Assembly: GCA_000697335.1 (NCBI GenBank)
Contig: JNEM01016383.1
Coordinates: 1 to 10,717 of the forward strand
Length of the DNA: 10,717 nucleotides
Direction: 5' to 3'
Source of the DNA: Conidiobolus incongruus B7586
Lineage: Eukaryota; Entomophthoromycota; Entomophthoromycetes; Entomophthorales; Conidiobolaceae
In this document: piece after piece, positions 1 through 8,851 of the stretch
How the letters are laid out: each line of letters opens with the position of its first letter
Position numbering within the stretch: position 1 is the stretch's first letter
Position numbers and translations under genes: made by a program
Notes under the pieces: generated by a model
Told to the model about the DNA's origin: nothing
Seen by the model: the letters and a program-made list of their open reading frames with translations, nothing else
Databases searched by the model: none

Positions 1-679
1 ATTGCTTTACTCTTTAATTTACCTAACTAATAGATATTAATTTCAAATTGAAATAGCCAATATTATATTTAAATAGATTATTTAATATTATTCTTTAATT
101 TTTAAATATTAAGCCAAAATTAATTTAATTTGAAAAAATAAAATAAAATAATTTTTAATTCTAATTTATATAATTAGATAATATTTCAAAAAATTATAAA
201 TTAAAATATATATTGCTAAATATATTTTATTGAAATAAAATAACCATTTGATTATATAATCTAATAATATTAATTTTTGATAAAATTTGTCATTGATATT
301 TTATATTAATAAACCTGGTATATTCAGTTGTAAAATATTTTCAATTCTCTTTGAATAGTTTTTAATTTAGTTATATTTTAATCTTTATAGTTAATATTAA
401 ATAATTTTTTCTAAAAACATAAAACTTTACAAAACTATCTTAACTGATTTTGGATATAAAATAAAAATTAACACTAAATAATTAATATAATATTGAAATA
501 TTATATTAATCCAATTTCTTACAAATAAAATTTTATCAATAAAACTTAGCTTAGTAAATGATGATCAAACTAATTCTCTAATAATGTTGCTATAAAGAAA
601 TTAATAATAGCTTGAAATTTGAAAATCCATAATATAATATCGAGTTTTGAAATTTGTATTAATATAGTTAAAAAATTTC
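1..679. other. A+T-rich non-coding stretch
   Basis: I see no gene here. All frames on both strands are broken by frequent TAA stops, as expected from the extreme A+T content. The only structured element is the hairpin at 481-510, listed separately. No tRNA-like fold, transposon end or recognisable coding similarity was seen. Confidence 0.6.
481..510. repeat. Perfect 14-bp inverted repeat (hairpin)
   Basis: The arms 481-494 (ATTAATATAATATT) and 497-510 are exact reverse complements separated by only two bases (GA). Both arms are pure A/T, so in this composition a palindrome of this length may arise by chance. It is not flanked by an obvious T-run or gene that would make it a terminator. Confidence 0.6.
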
Positions 680-1240
680 AAATATATTGTAGTTTCTCTA
701 TGGGTATTAGGGATGGTGTAAAGTGAGGTGCAATGGCTATTATCGTTGCCTGATAGTAGCTAAGTAAATTTGAAGGTTTATTGGTTAAAGTGATATTTGG
801 AATAAGCCTTTGGGTTTAGTCATTAAGGTTAATCAATATTGTAATATATGTCTGTATAATGGTCAATTATGGCAAAGTGTTCATATAGAATAGAAACCCA
901 AGGTTAGAAATAATGTCAAAGGCAGCGCTTTGGGATCTCACAATATTGAGTATATGTGTCATAAAATTAGGAAGGTTTTTATTAATAGATGATGCATGGA
1001 TAAAGATAACTAATATATTTTGTTACCAGCCTCATGATATAAAACGTAAAAAATTGTTTGTGGCAATAAACACTATCGCGCTCTCTCTGAGTTCATATAT
1101 ATTCTTTAGTGTTATTGTTGATCAAATCTTTACACTTTTTATTTCTTTGTAAAATGATTTCCAAAGATATAAATTCCAATATAAATCTTAGCCATTCCAA
1201 AACCTATGGTATTGTAAACCAAGGAGCTTTGCAACACACG
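680..1240. other. Island of milder composition, possible eroded sequence
   Basis: Over about 560 bases the sequence is visibly richer in G and C than its flanks, with words such as GGGATGGTGTAAAGTGAGG near 711 and CTATCGCGCTCTCTCTGAG near 1073. It is interrupted by stops in every frame apart from the 79-codon frame at 913-1152. I recognise no protein family in any frame. It may be a relic of a gene or repeat that has been drifting to A+T, or ordinary intergenic DNA that has not yet done so. Confidence 0.4.
913..1152 (+). CDS. Doubtful small hydrophobic ORF, 79 codons
   Basis: The frame starts with ATG and ends with TAA and would encode 79 residues. An in-frame TAG at 886-888, 24 bases before the ATG, rules out a longer N-terminus in this frame. 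The predicted product has a hydrophobic stretch at about residues 5-25, a basic middle (HDIKRKK at about 42-48) and a strongly hydrophobic tail from about residue 49 to the end, so it could look like a two-pass membrane peptide. Hydrophobic Ile/Leu/Phe-rich translation is also what A+T-rich non-coding DNA gives for free. I do not recognise a family, the neighbours offer no context, and frames of this length are not surprising in this island. It could also be one exon of an eroded gene. Confidence 0.2.
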   Translation: MSKAALWDLTILSICVIKLGRFLLIDDAWIKITNIFCYQPHDIKRKKLFVAINTIALSLSSYIFFSVIVDQIFTLFISL

Positions 1241-3088
1241 ATATATTGATATTTTTGAGAAATTGATAATTAAATTAAATTACTTGAAAAATAAATAAAC
1301 CATTTAGGCAAATATATTAAAATGTAATTTACAAAGGTTATAATCATAATTATAAGTAATATAACTTATACAATATATTAATAGTAATTCCAAAATTATG
1401 AAAATATATTTAATTACAAATCTTATAAAAAAATTTAATACTTAAAATTATTGAAAATAATCATAATAAAGAGATTAAATAATGTCCAAATTTTAAAATT
1501 GAAATTAATTATAATGATAAAATTAAATATATATTAATAGGTAAATAAAAAATAATTAAAATTTCCTTTAATTATTTATTACATTTTTTATTATTTTGTC
1601 AAGCTTTTAATATTTAAAATATAACTCTTATTAATAAGGTCTAAAGCTTGATGTTTTATAAATTTGTTTATAGTTTCTTTCATAGGTAAATTATTTGACT
1701 AAATAAATATAATAACATTACTTATAATCTGGTAGGTATATTAAATAATATAATTTACTTTTGATTTTTTCATATAAAAAATATTTATATAGTTTTTTAA
1801 TTTATAAATTTTGCAATTATTATATAAAATAATTGATTTTCTCGATTAATAATAAAAATATTAATCTCAAATTATTATATTCAAGAAAGGTTTCACATTT
1901 AATATTACAATTTAAATAAAAAATGACATAATATTTTATCTTATTTTAATAATTGATATATATTCAAACCCAAATACCTTTTTATTGGAAATTATAAAAA
2001 TGGTTATTTTAATTTAACCGTAATTTTTATTTTTATATAAACGATTATACATTTAATAAAAGATCTATTAATTATAATAATTTGATTAAAGGCTTATTTA
2101 TATAACTATATCTTATTAAGTTTTATTTAACTTTAAAGGTATTAGTCTTTTTGTAATCTTTTGTTTAACTATAAGTAATTTGTTTTAATAAAATTTTCAA
2201 TCCATATAAATTTGAATCTTATTATATATAGTATATATAAAATCAAATCTTTTTGATAGCTTTTTTAATAAATTGAAAATTGCTTATTAATATAGATTCT
2301 TAGCTACTCATTAGAAATAAAAAATAATAAAAATTAACTTTTTAGACATTGGTAAATTTTGAATAAAATTCCTTTTACCTTTAGAATAACAGATCTAGTT
2401 ATAAATAGTAGTTCTCAGTAAGAAAATACGTTAGTTATATAGAAATCTTAAAAGATTTTTAGCAGTTTAAAATTAAGATATAAATTTATTAGAAAAAAAT
2501 AATTTGGATAATTTTTATTTAGTTTAAATATAATTAAATCAAATATTTATTATATTAAAAAAGATTTTTCAAAAATATAATATATTATTATATATTAAAA
2601 TAATTAACTCTCGATTATAATTTATAAAAAAATTTTTCAAAACTATCAATATATATAAGAAATAGGAAATTAAAAAATAGATAATTTTTGTTCTTTTTAT
2701 TAAAAAAAATAAATATAATATATTTTAATAGCTTTATTATATATAAATAATTATTTATTACTTAATTTACTATATTCAATCAATATTTTAAATCTATATA
2801 GCTAATGATATTTTATTTTATTAATTAGGAAAATTTATATCTATAAAATAAAAAAATATTGAAAAAAATATAGATATTTTAAATATATTTTCAATTAGAA
2901 ATGATATCCTATATTAATTTATTTAATAACTATAAATAATAACTATCTTAAAATTAGATAAATAAAAGTACTCAATAGTAATCAGAAAACTAATCAAAAC
3001 AAAAAAGCAAAAATATAAGTTAAATTATATTAAAAAACTAATGTATAATATAAAATTAATTAAAAGATTAGTTTTTAAGATCCTTATA
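1241..3088. other. A+T desert with no gene
   Basis: Roughly 1.85 kb of extreme A+T sequence (some 60-base lines have two or three G/C in total), densely studded with stops in all six frames. I see no coding similarity, RNA gene or transposon ends. The last two bases (TA, 3087-3088) are the left target-site duplication of the adjoining transposon. Confidence 0.65.
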
Positions 3089-3123
3089 CACTAACCTGCA
3101 AAAGTGAGTTATAAAATCAAAAA
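3089..3123 (+). repeat. Left outer terminal inverted repeat
   Basis: The 35 bases beginning CACTAACCTGCAAAAGTGAG are the exact reverse complement of 4625-4659. The match ends at the next base on each side (T at 3124, G at 4624). It contains the first GTGAGTTATAAA core at 3104-3115, starting 15 bases in from the tip. TA precedes it at 3087-3088. Confidence 0.97.
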
Positions 3124-3274
3124 TATATATATATTAATTAATAATTAAAACAATTGTATATATTAGGTTACTTGAAATTATAATATATAATTAAGGTATA
3201 TTATTTAATAATAAATAAATATATTTAGATATATATAGTATACTATTAGCAAAAATATTAACCCTTAATATTTA

Positions 3275-3305
3275 ACCAAGGTGAGTTATAAATTTGCAAG
3301 TTTTT
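3275..3305 (+). repeat. Left inner direct repeat (probable transposase binding site)
   Basis: This 31-base motif contains AAGGTGAGTTATAAATTTG and matches the reverse complement of 4445-4475 at 27 of 31 positions. Three of the four differences fit single transitions. It shares the 12-base core GTGAGTTATAAA with the outer repeat in the same orientation, 177 bp inward. Similarity to the opposite arm continues outward for a few tens of bases (AAAATAT, AACC and TTAA blocks), so it is part of a longer inverted repeat and not the tip of a separate nested element. Confidence 0.85.
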
Positions 3306-3413
3306 GAGATAAGGGGATATATTTAACAATATATAACCATATCTTTTTTCTCTCTTTGCTATTATTTTATATTATATTTTACAGATATACTAAATTTTTT
3401 TATTAGTATTATT

Positions 3414-4429
3414 ATACCTAAATCCCTCTCTAAAAAAATCTATTTGTGTATTAATTAACTTTATAAAGAAGGTAAATCAACTTATAATATTGCTAGAATT
3501 ACTAGTGTTAGTTAGTCTACTATAGTTAAGGTTGTTAAGAATAACAATAAAGAAATTTTTAAACTTAAACTTAAGTGTGTTAAAATTATAGATAAATATG
3601 ATGAGAAGTATATTTGTAAGTTAGTTAGTACAAGCAAATATAGTACTACTGTAGAAATATAGCAGGAATTATAAGACTATACAAGAATATTAATTAGCAC
3701 TGATACTATTATACATGTTTTATGTTAGCATAGATACTACTCACACCTTAAAAAAAACACCCCTAACTAAAAAAATCCCACTACAAAACTAGGTAGGAGT
3801 TTAAATGTTACCACTAATGTTAAACTAAAACTAATTAGAGTAAGGTTATTTAGTTTAATAAAACAAAAATATACCTTAGTGTATTTAATAAAAAATCTAG
3901 ATACTTTAGAAAAGATACAAAACTACTTTGTAACTATTATGTTAATTTTACCTAAAAGTATAATAGTAGGTTAATTATTGTTTAGGGATGTATATTATCT
4001 TTAGGTATAAGGTATCTTTGTAAAGTTAATAGGGGAATTAATACTAAGATATATTAAAGTATTTTAAACAATGAATTGAAAAAAACCATTGAATAATATA
4101 GGTTAAATAAATCTGATATTATTTTCCAGCAAGATAATGCCTTTTATTATACTATAGCTTCTACTACCAAATAGCTTAAAAATAATAAGATAACAGTTAT
4201 AAAGTAGCTTCTTTAATCTTTTAACTTTAATCTAATTAAACACCTTTAGGATCAATTAAAAAAAGCTATTAAAGCTTTCCCCCCAGCTAAAAATTTAAAT
4301 CAACTTTGGGAATATGTTCAAGAAGTATAGAACAAGATTAACCCTTCTTAGTGTAAGAAGTTAGTTGATTCTATACCCCACAAACTTAAAGAGGTTAGAA
4401 AAGCTAAAGGTAGATACACTAGGTTTTAA
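3414..4429 (+). pseudogene. Broken Tc1-family DD34E transposase
   Basis: The transposase would bind the element's terminal repeats and cut and paste it at TA sites. The first codon is probably ATA at 3414, a decayed ATG followed by Pro-Lys-Ser. The N-terminal third reads as a paired-like helix-turn-helix: LYKEGKSTYNIARITSVS at about 3459-3512, a TAG where Gln is usual (3513), then STIVKVVK. A second DNA-binding part follows, with DYTRILISTDTI then HRYYSHLKK. The catalytic C-terminal part, in a different frame, carries IIFQQDNA (second Asp at 4133-4135), then NLIKHL with Lys (4238-4240) where the family has Glu. The 34-residue spacing is the classic DD34E of Tc1. It ends in KAKGRYTRF and TAA at 4427-4429. 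Many stops stand where Gln or Trp is expected, and there is at least one frame change between about 3900 and 3980. The first catalytic Asp is probably near 3900 but I am unsure. The gene is non-functional; typical length would be about 340 residues. Confidence 0.93.
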
Positions 4430-4444
4430 TTTTTTTTTATCACC

Positions 4445-4475
4445 AAAAACCTACAAATTTATAACTCACCTTAGG
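4445..4475 (-). repeat. Right inner direct repeat (probable transposase binding site)
   Basis: This is the reverse-complement partner of 3275-3305, with core TTTATAACTCAC at 4458-4469. It begins 15 bases after the transposase stop codon's last base. Its core lies 175 bp inward of the outer core, nearly the same as the 177 bp on the left. TA follows at 4476-4477. Taken alone this could suggest a nested element, but the symmetry of the two arms argues for an IR/DR structure. Confidence 0.85.
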
Positions 4476-4624
4476 TAAAATTTAAAGGTTTATATTTTAG
4501 TCAATTAATAGCTAAATATCATCATTTAATGATATATATAATTAATAAATATAATAGATTTTAATTATTTAATTTAGATTTATTTCATTATATATTAATC
4601 AAGTTATTAGTAAAAATATAAGTG

Positions 4625-4659
4625 TTTTTGATTTTATAACTCACTTTTGCAGGTTAGTG
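4625..4659 (-). repeat. Right outer terminal inverted repeat
   Basis: The 35 bases ending in TTTTGCAGGTTAGTG are the perfect partner of 3089-3123. The element ends at 4659 and TA follows at 4660-4661. There are no differences between the two ends, in contrast to the heavily mutated interior. Confidence 0.97.
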
Positions 4660-4661
4660 TA

Positions 4662-5757
4662 TTATTATTTTATATAATTGAATTAATTTTAAATAAATCA
4701 ATAAATTTATACATTTAAAGTTAATTTAGCTATAAAAATAATATTAATTATACTTTTAAAGTTATTTTTTTCTTTTTTTAAATACTTATTATTATTGATA
4801 TATTATCATTATTCTTTTGAAAATCAGGACTATATCTATCAATATATATAATTCATAATATTTAATATTAAATCCAATATATTTAAATTTATTTATCATT
4901 TAAAAAGCTTAAATAAGTTTTCTTTATATTTATATTATCTTGTGAAATTTATTTTAAACTACAAGCCATATTACTTTTGTAATAAGTTTTCTTTTATATT
5001 AAATCTATTATATTTCCTATTATGCTTACAAAATCATATAATTTTAACTTTGAAAAAATATTTAAAGAATTATATAATAATATATTTAAATGATCTTTTA
5101 AAATTAAATATTTATAAAAATAATAAAAATATTAAGTATATATTTATTAATAAAATATCAGTGATAAAAAAAGCTAAATCTGATACAGAAGTATATATTT
5201 TGTTCTTTATAAAATTAAGATATAGCTACAAGAATATAAATATTTTTATATATAAAATTGATAATAAAAAGATAAACATTAAAAATGAAATATAAAAAAG
5301 ATAAAAAAATGGTTAATTTAATATATTTTTTATTATAATATATAGCTGTATTATATGAAAATAAGTTATTTTTCTAAATACAAAAAGCCAAAGTAATTCA
5401 ATAATAAGTATAATATATATAAGAATAGAAATCATTATAATAATTAATGATTAATAATATTTTAATAATTAATAAACAATAGTAAAAAATTGATTCTAAT
5501 AAATATAATGAAGAGTAATAAATTAATATTAAAATAGTAAAATTAACTAATTGATACAAAAATTAATATTAAAATTATTATTAAATGAAAATAGTTTGAT
5601 TATATCTATCAAAATTAGATAGTTTAAAATAAATAAAATTAAAAACATTCTAAAACAAAAAATATTACAATAATGATATCTAAAATAATTTATAAAGTTA
5701 ATATTAGAATAATTGAATAATCGAATAATTGATTCAGATATGAAAATAAATAATACT
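4662..5757. other. A+T desert with one Met-free open frame
   Basis: The sequence is extremely A+T-rich with no recognisable gene. It contains an open frame of 117 codons on the plus strand (4942-5295) that has GTG at its first position and not a single Met codon. Its translation is dominated by Lys, Asn, Ile, Tyr and Leu. For a eukaryote this is not a credible stand-alone gene; it could be an eroded exon or simply a chance opening. Near 5707-5730 there is a short tandem repeat, listed separately. Confidence 0.5.
5707..5730. repeat. Short tandem repeat, 8-bp unit x3
   Basis: There are three head-to-tail copies of GAATAATT (the middle copy ends in C): 5707-5714, 5715-5722 and 5723-5730. It is a minor local repeat with no evident function. 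Confidence 0.6.
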
Positions 5758-6424
5758 ATAGTATCTGGGGCGTTATCCTTATTATTAATAAAGCTTTATA
5801 AAAAAATTTTGAAATATTAGTTATATTTCATTTAAAAGGTAAAGTTTAACAATTTTCATTATCAGATGTTTTTTACAAGCATTATACAAATTTTTGCTCG
5901 ATATTAGTTCTTCAGATCATATTAAATATCATGCTATTACTGTTACATGCTGGATGATTTAGAATTCATTGTAATATATAATGCTAGCTGCAGAGAAGGT
6001 ATATTAGAAGGAATCTAAGGTGGAAATTGTTTTTTATTAGTGTTCATAATGTATTTCATAGTTACTTTTTTCATGTTATCGCCTGTTACTCTAAATATAA
6101 TTTAAAGTATTGGAATTAACCTTATTTCCTTTTGATGAGACTATTGATATTTTTAGTTATATTACATTGGGTTGAAATTTTCAATATTCCCAAAATTTAT
6201 ATGTGTTCTGAATTAAAATCTAATATCTTAATATGCTTACTTTGAGTATTAGTCGATATTTTCATTTCTATTTAGAAAACACTTGTGCTTCCATGTTTTC
6301 ATATTTAATTATTGCTCATTTTCGTGTAAGTGGTCTTTGTGCATATATGCTTTCAATTTATCTCAGAAGTTGCTATTTGTATCGATCGAACTTAATATAT
6401 TACTTTACAAGTACTAATAAATAA
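5758..6424. other. Second island of milder composition, no gene recognised
   Basis: About 670 bases stand out from the desert by more G/C-containing words, for example TATCTGGGGCGTTATCC at about 5761, GCTAGCTGCAGAGAAGG at about 5982 and GTATCGATCGAAC at about 6377. The longest plus-strand frame is 63 codons (6233-6424), starting ATG, Cys- and Tyr-rich, with no upstream continuity and no family I recognise. I read both strands without finding a known domain. This is probably an eroded gene or repeat, or neutral DNA. I do not call a CDS. Confidence 0.4.
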
Positions 6425-8129
6425 TAACATTATTAATTTACTATTTTTTGTATTAAAATTTTCTAGCCACTCGAAATTTTTGACCAAATTGAAAAATAAA
6501 TTGACTCAATATTAGATATATACACTAAAAAGTTGCAAAGCTTGCTGTTAAAGTGGTTTTATGATCTTATATTAAGTTTTCATTTTTTAACCCCTTTAAA
6601 TTATATCTATATTTTATTATAGTAAAGCGTTGTGTATATATCTAAATTATTAATAATATAAAAATTGATAAGATTTTTAATGTGGTATTAAAACTTTTCA
6701 ATTATTATTGAATTTAATATTAGTATGAGAAAAAATTCATAGTATCAATATTCCAAAGTTATAGTTTTTATTGAAATACAATATAGTTTAAGATAATCAA
6801 CTTTAATAATTATATTATTAATGAGATATTTAGATGGTTGAAGTTTAGTTGAATAAATCTATTTTTCAAATTTTATTCAATTTATATATCTAGTTTTTGA
6901 TTTTAAAAATCTAAGTACTACTATGGATTGAAAGTTATAATTGTAATTAATTTTATAAAGTGAAACATATTTTAAACTATTTTCTAGATTATGATATATT
7001 TCAATAAAACGTCAGAAGAGTATTCATCATATTCCTTCTACAATTTAAGTAATGATATATCACTAAACAAATTTACTAATAGTTTATACTTGGCAAATTT
7101 TTAGCTTTATTTTTAAAATAGAAATAAAAACTATATGACTGATCAATGCAATAGAAATCTTTATTATACAAGGTGGCTTATCTGTAATATATGTTGTCAA
7201 ATATAATTTTTATATAAAATCAATATAATTTATATCAAATAATACAATGATTTACTATGTTATACATATTGATTAAATCGACATTTAATCACCGAATATA
7301 ATAATATCCCCATTATAAAAAAATTATGAAATATAATATAACTTGACAAAATTAAATTTTAATTAGAAAATAAATTTGAAAAAAAAATTAATTGATTTTA
7401 TTGAACCATAATAAATTCCCTACAAATATTTAGTATTAAATATTTGTATATGAATATTGAAATTTCATATTTTCTAATTTGTTTAATTATTTGATAGAAT
7501 AATAAGATAGAATCAAAGTATCAAAATGTGACTGAATTATATGTTATTAGCATTTATTCTACCCTATGGAATATATAACACTTTATTGACTTAATTTGAT
7601 GCTAGCTAGGAAATATAAACATAAATTTGATTGAGATTATAGATAAAACTATAATGATTTCAAAATACTCAAAGAATATTGAGTATCAATTGTGTATTGA
7701 TCTACCAAACTATAAATATCACTTAAATACCGATATGCTCAGTATTATATAAATAAGCTTACAATGTTAACATTTAAGTGTTGTTAAATATAATTATAGA
7801 ACTTTCATAACTTTAACTAATAGAAAAATTTTTGAAAGATAAAATATGATGATTATGGATAAAAAATATGTCAAATCTTATTGAATAATGTTTATAATAA
7901 ATGATAATATACAAAATGAAGTTATCAATTTGTATTAAATTTAAGAATCCAATTATATATATAAATATATATTAAAACTCATTATATTAATTATTTCAAA
8001 TATAATAAAATTATATATAGCATAATAATGTGATATCGTATTGTAGTATATAGAGCTTTATCTTAATTAAATCTCGATAGGAAATATCATATATTTTAAT
8101 AACTCATTAAGTGAAATAAAATTTAAGTG
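6425..8129. other. A+T-rich stretch with no gene
   Basis: Roughly 1.7 kb without a supportable gene. Stops are dense in all frames and no transposon ends, RNA genes or coding similarity were seen. Composition is slightly less extreme than 1241-3088. The only defined structure is the hairpin at 7421-7448. Confidence 0.6.
7421..7448. repeat. Perfect 12-bp inverted repeat (hairpin)
   Basis: The arms 7421-7432 (TACAAATATTTA) and 7437-7448 are exact reverse complements around the loop GTAT. It is not adjacent to a recognised gene and is near what chance could give in this composition. Confidence 0.55.
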
Positions 8130-8620
8130 GTATGTCTATTTAACACGATATTTGGTAACCACTAATCATGAGATAAATAATAATTTTGGAAATAGATTAA
8201 ATATATGTCAAAATCATCCCATTTATGAAATTTGATAAAATAAACATATATTTTGGATATGTGAATGATAAAACTTGGTAATATTCAGTGTTTGAAGGTC
8301 CATATTCAGAATTGTAAAATAAACAATCCACTAGCATTACCTCAAAGTTCCGAGTTATATATTGAATGACATGTAAATTTATTCTCAACTCGTATACAAT
8401 CTTGAGAAAACACCATTTAATTAGAATTACAACAAGAAATCCTCAATATAAAATGCCAATTTGAATATAACTTATTGGTTGATTGGATTATTATGAGATG
8501 TTAAAGTGAATTATACCTGAAAGGGAGTTAATTTGGTAAATTGTTCTGGGTCAACCTTCTTCAATTTAATCTATAGACTACCTTAGTCTTATTGGTTTGA
8601 AAAATAATTCAATTATACTG
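8130..8620. other. Third island of milder composition with a minus-strand open frame
   Basis: Composition rises here (for example CTGAAAGGGAGTTAATTTGG at 8518, GGTCAACCTTCTTC at 8549). On the minus strand a frame stays open from 8442 down to its stop at 8197, 81 codons. It has no ATG near its start; the first ATG is well inside. The translation includes FEVMLVDCLFYNSEYGPSN, which looks less compositionally trivial than the desert frames, but I recognise no family. It may be a relic exon or a fragment of an eroded repeat. I do not call a gene. Confidence 0.35.
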
Positions 8621-8851
8621 TTTTTTGAATTCGTGATAAAATTATAAAAAATTTTTTTCGACCGATGTATTTACCAATAAAATTAAGTTTAATTATTTAT
8701 TAATAAATGAAATGTGTAAAATGATGTGGATATATAATATCAGCTCAATATCTGAAATATGGTGAATAAATCATATAAATTGAACCAAAAGTTAACCTAT
8801 TAAACAAATGATACAAAAACTAATTTCACTGTAGACAAATAATCATTTAAA

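Larger units (their letters stand above)
3089..4659 (+). mobile_element. Degenerate Tc1/mariner (DD34E) transposon with IR/DR ends
   Basis: A 1,571-bp element bounded by perfect 35-bp terminal inverted repeats and flanked on both sides by TA (3087-3088 and 4660-4661), the target duplication of the Tc1/mariner superfamily. The outer arms, about 215 bp on each side, are diverged inverted copies of each other. Each arm contains two directly repeated copies of the core GTGAGTTATAAA, at 3104-3115 and 3281-3292 on the left, with their reverse complements at 4633-4644 and 4458-4469 on the right. This is the IR/DR layout known from Sleeping Beauty and related Tc1-like elements, where the repeats bind transposase. 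The length of about 1.6 kb also fits that group. The single gene inside (3414-4429) is a plus-strand transposase with many in-frame stops and at least one frame change, so the copy cannot make its own enzyme. The interior is less A+T-rich than the flanks. Assignment to Tc1/mariner is secure; the subfamily is not determined. Confidence 0.95.

Noticed and set aside
3414-4429. In-frame TAA/TAG in the transposase as evidence for a ciliate-type code (TAA/TAG = Gln)
   Set aside because: Several stops fall at expected Gln, but others fall at expected Trp (for example in the HLWD position and in VQEVW), and missense G-to-A changes accompany them, including Glu to Lys. The window's good gene uses CAA for all Gln and stops at TAA. 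Mutation decay explains all of this.
3275-4475. A smaller Tc1 element (TA at both edges) nested inside an outer TA-flanked MITE
   Set aside because: The two arms outside the inner repeats are 186 and 184 bp and are themselves diverged inverted copies, and the core motif is shared in the same orientation. A random insertion would rarely land within two bases of the centre. IR/DR architecture is the simpler reading, though genomic copies should decide.
6233-6424. 63-codon plus-strand frame as a gene
   Set aside because: It is short, with no recognisable domain and no supporting context. Its residue make-up follows local composition. It lies in a mild island where frames of this size are expected.
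311-8300. Weak similarity between about 315-345 (GGTATATTCAGTTGTAAAAT) and about 8275-8320 (GGTAATATTCAGTG and later ATTCAGAATTGTAAAAT)
   Set aside because: The matches are short, gapped and A+T-dominated. There is no extended alignment on either side, so I do not treat them as a dispersed repeat.
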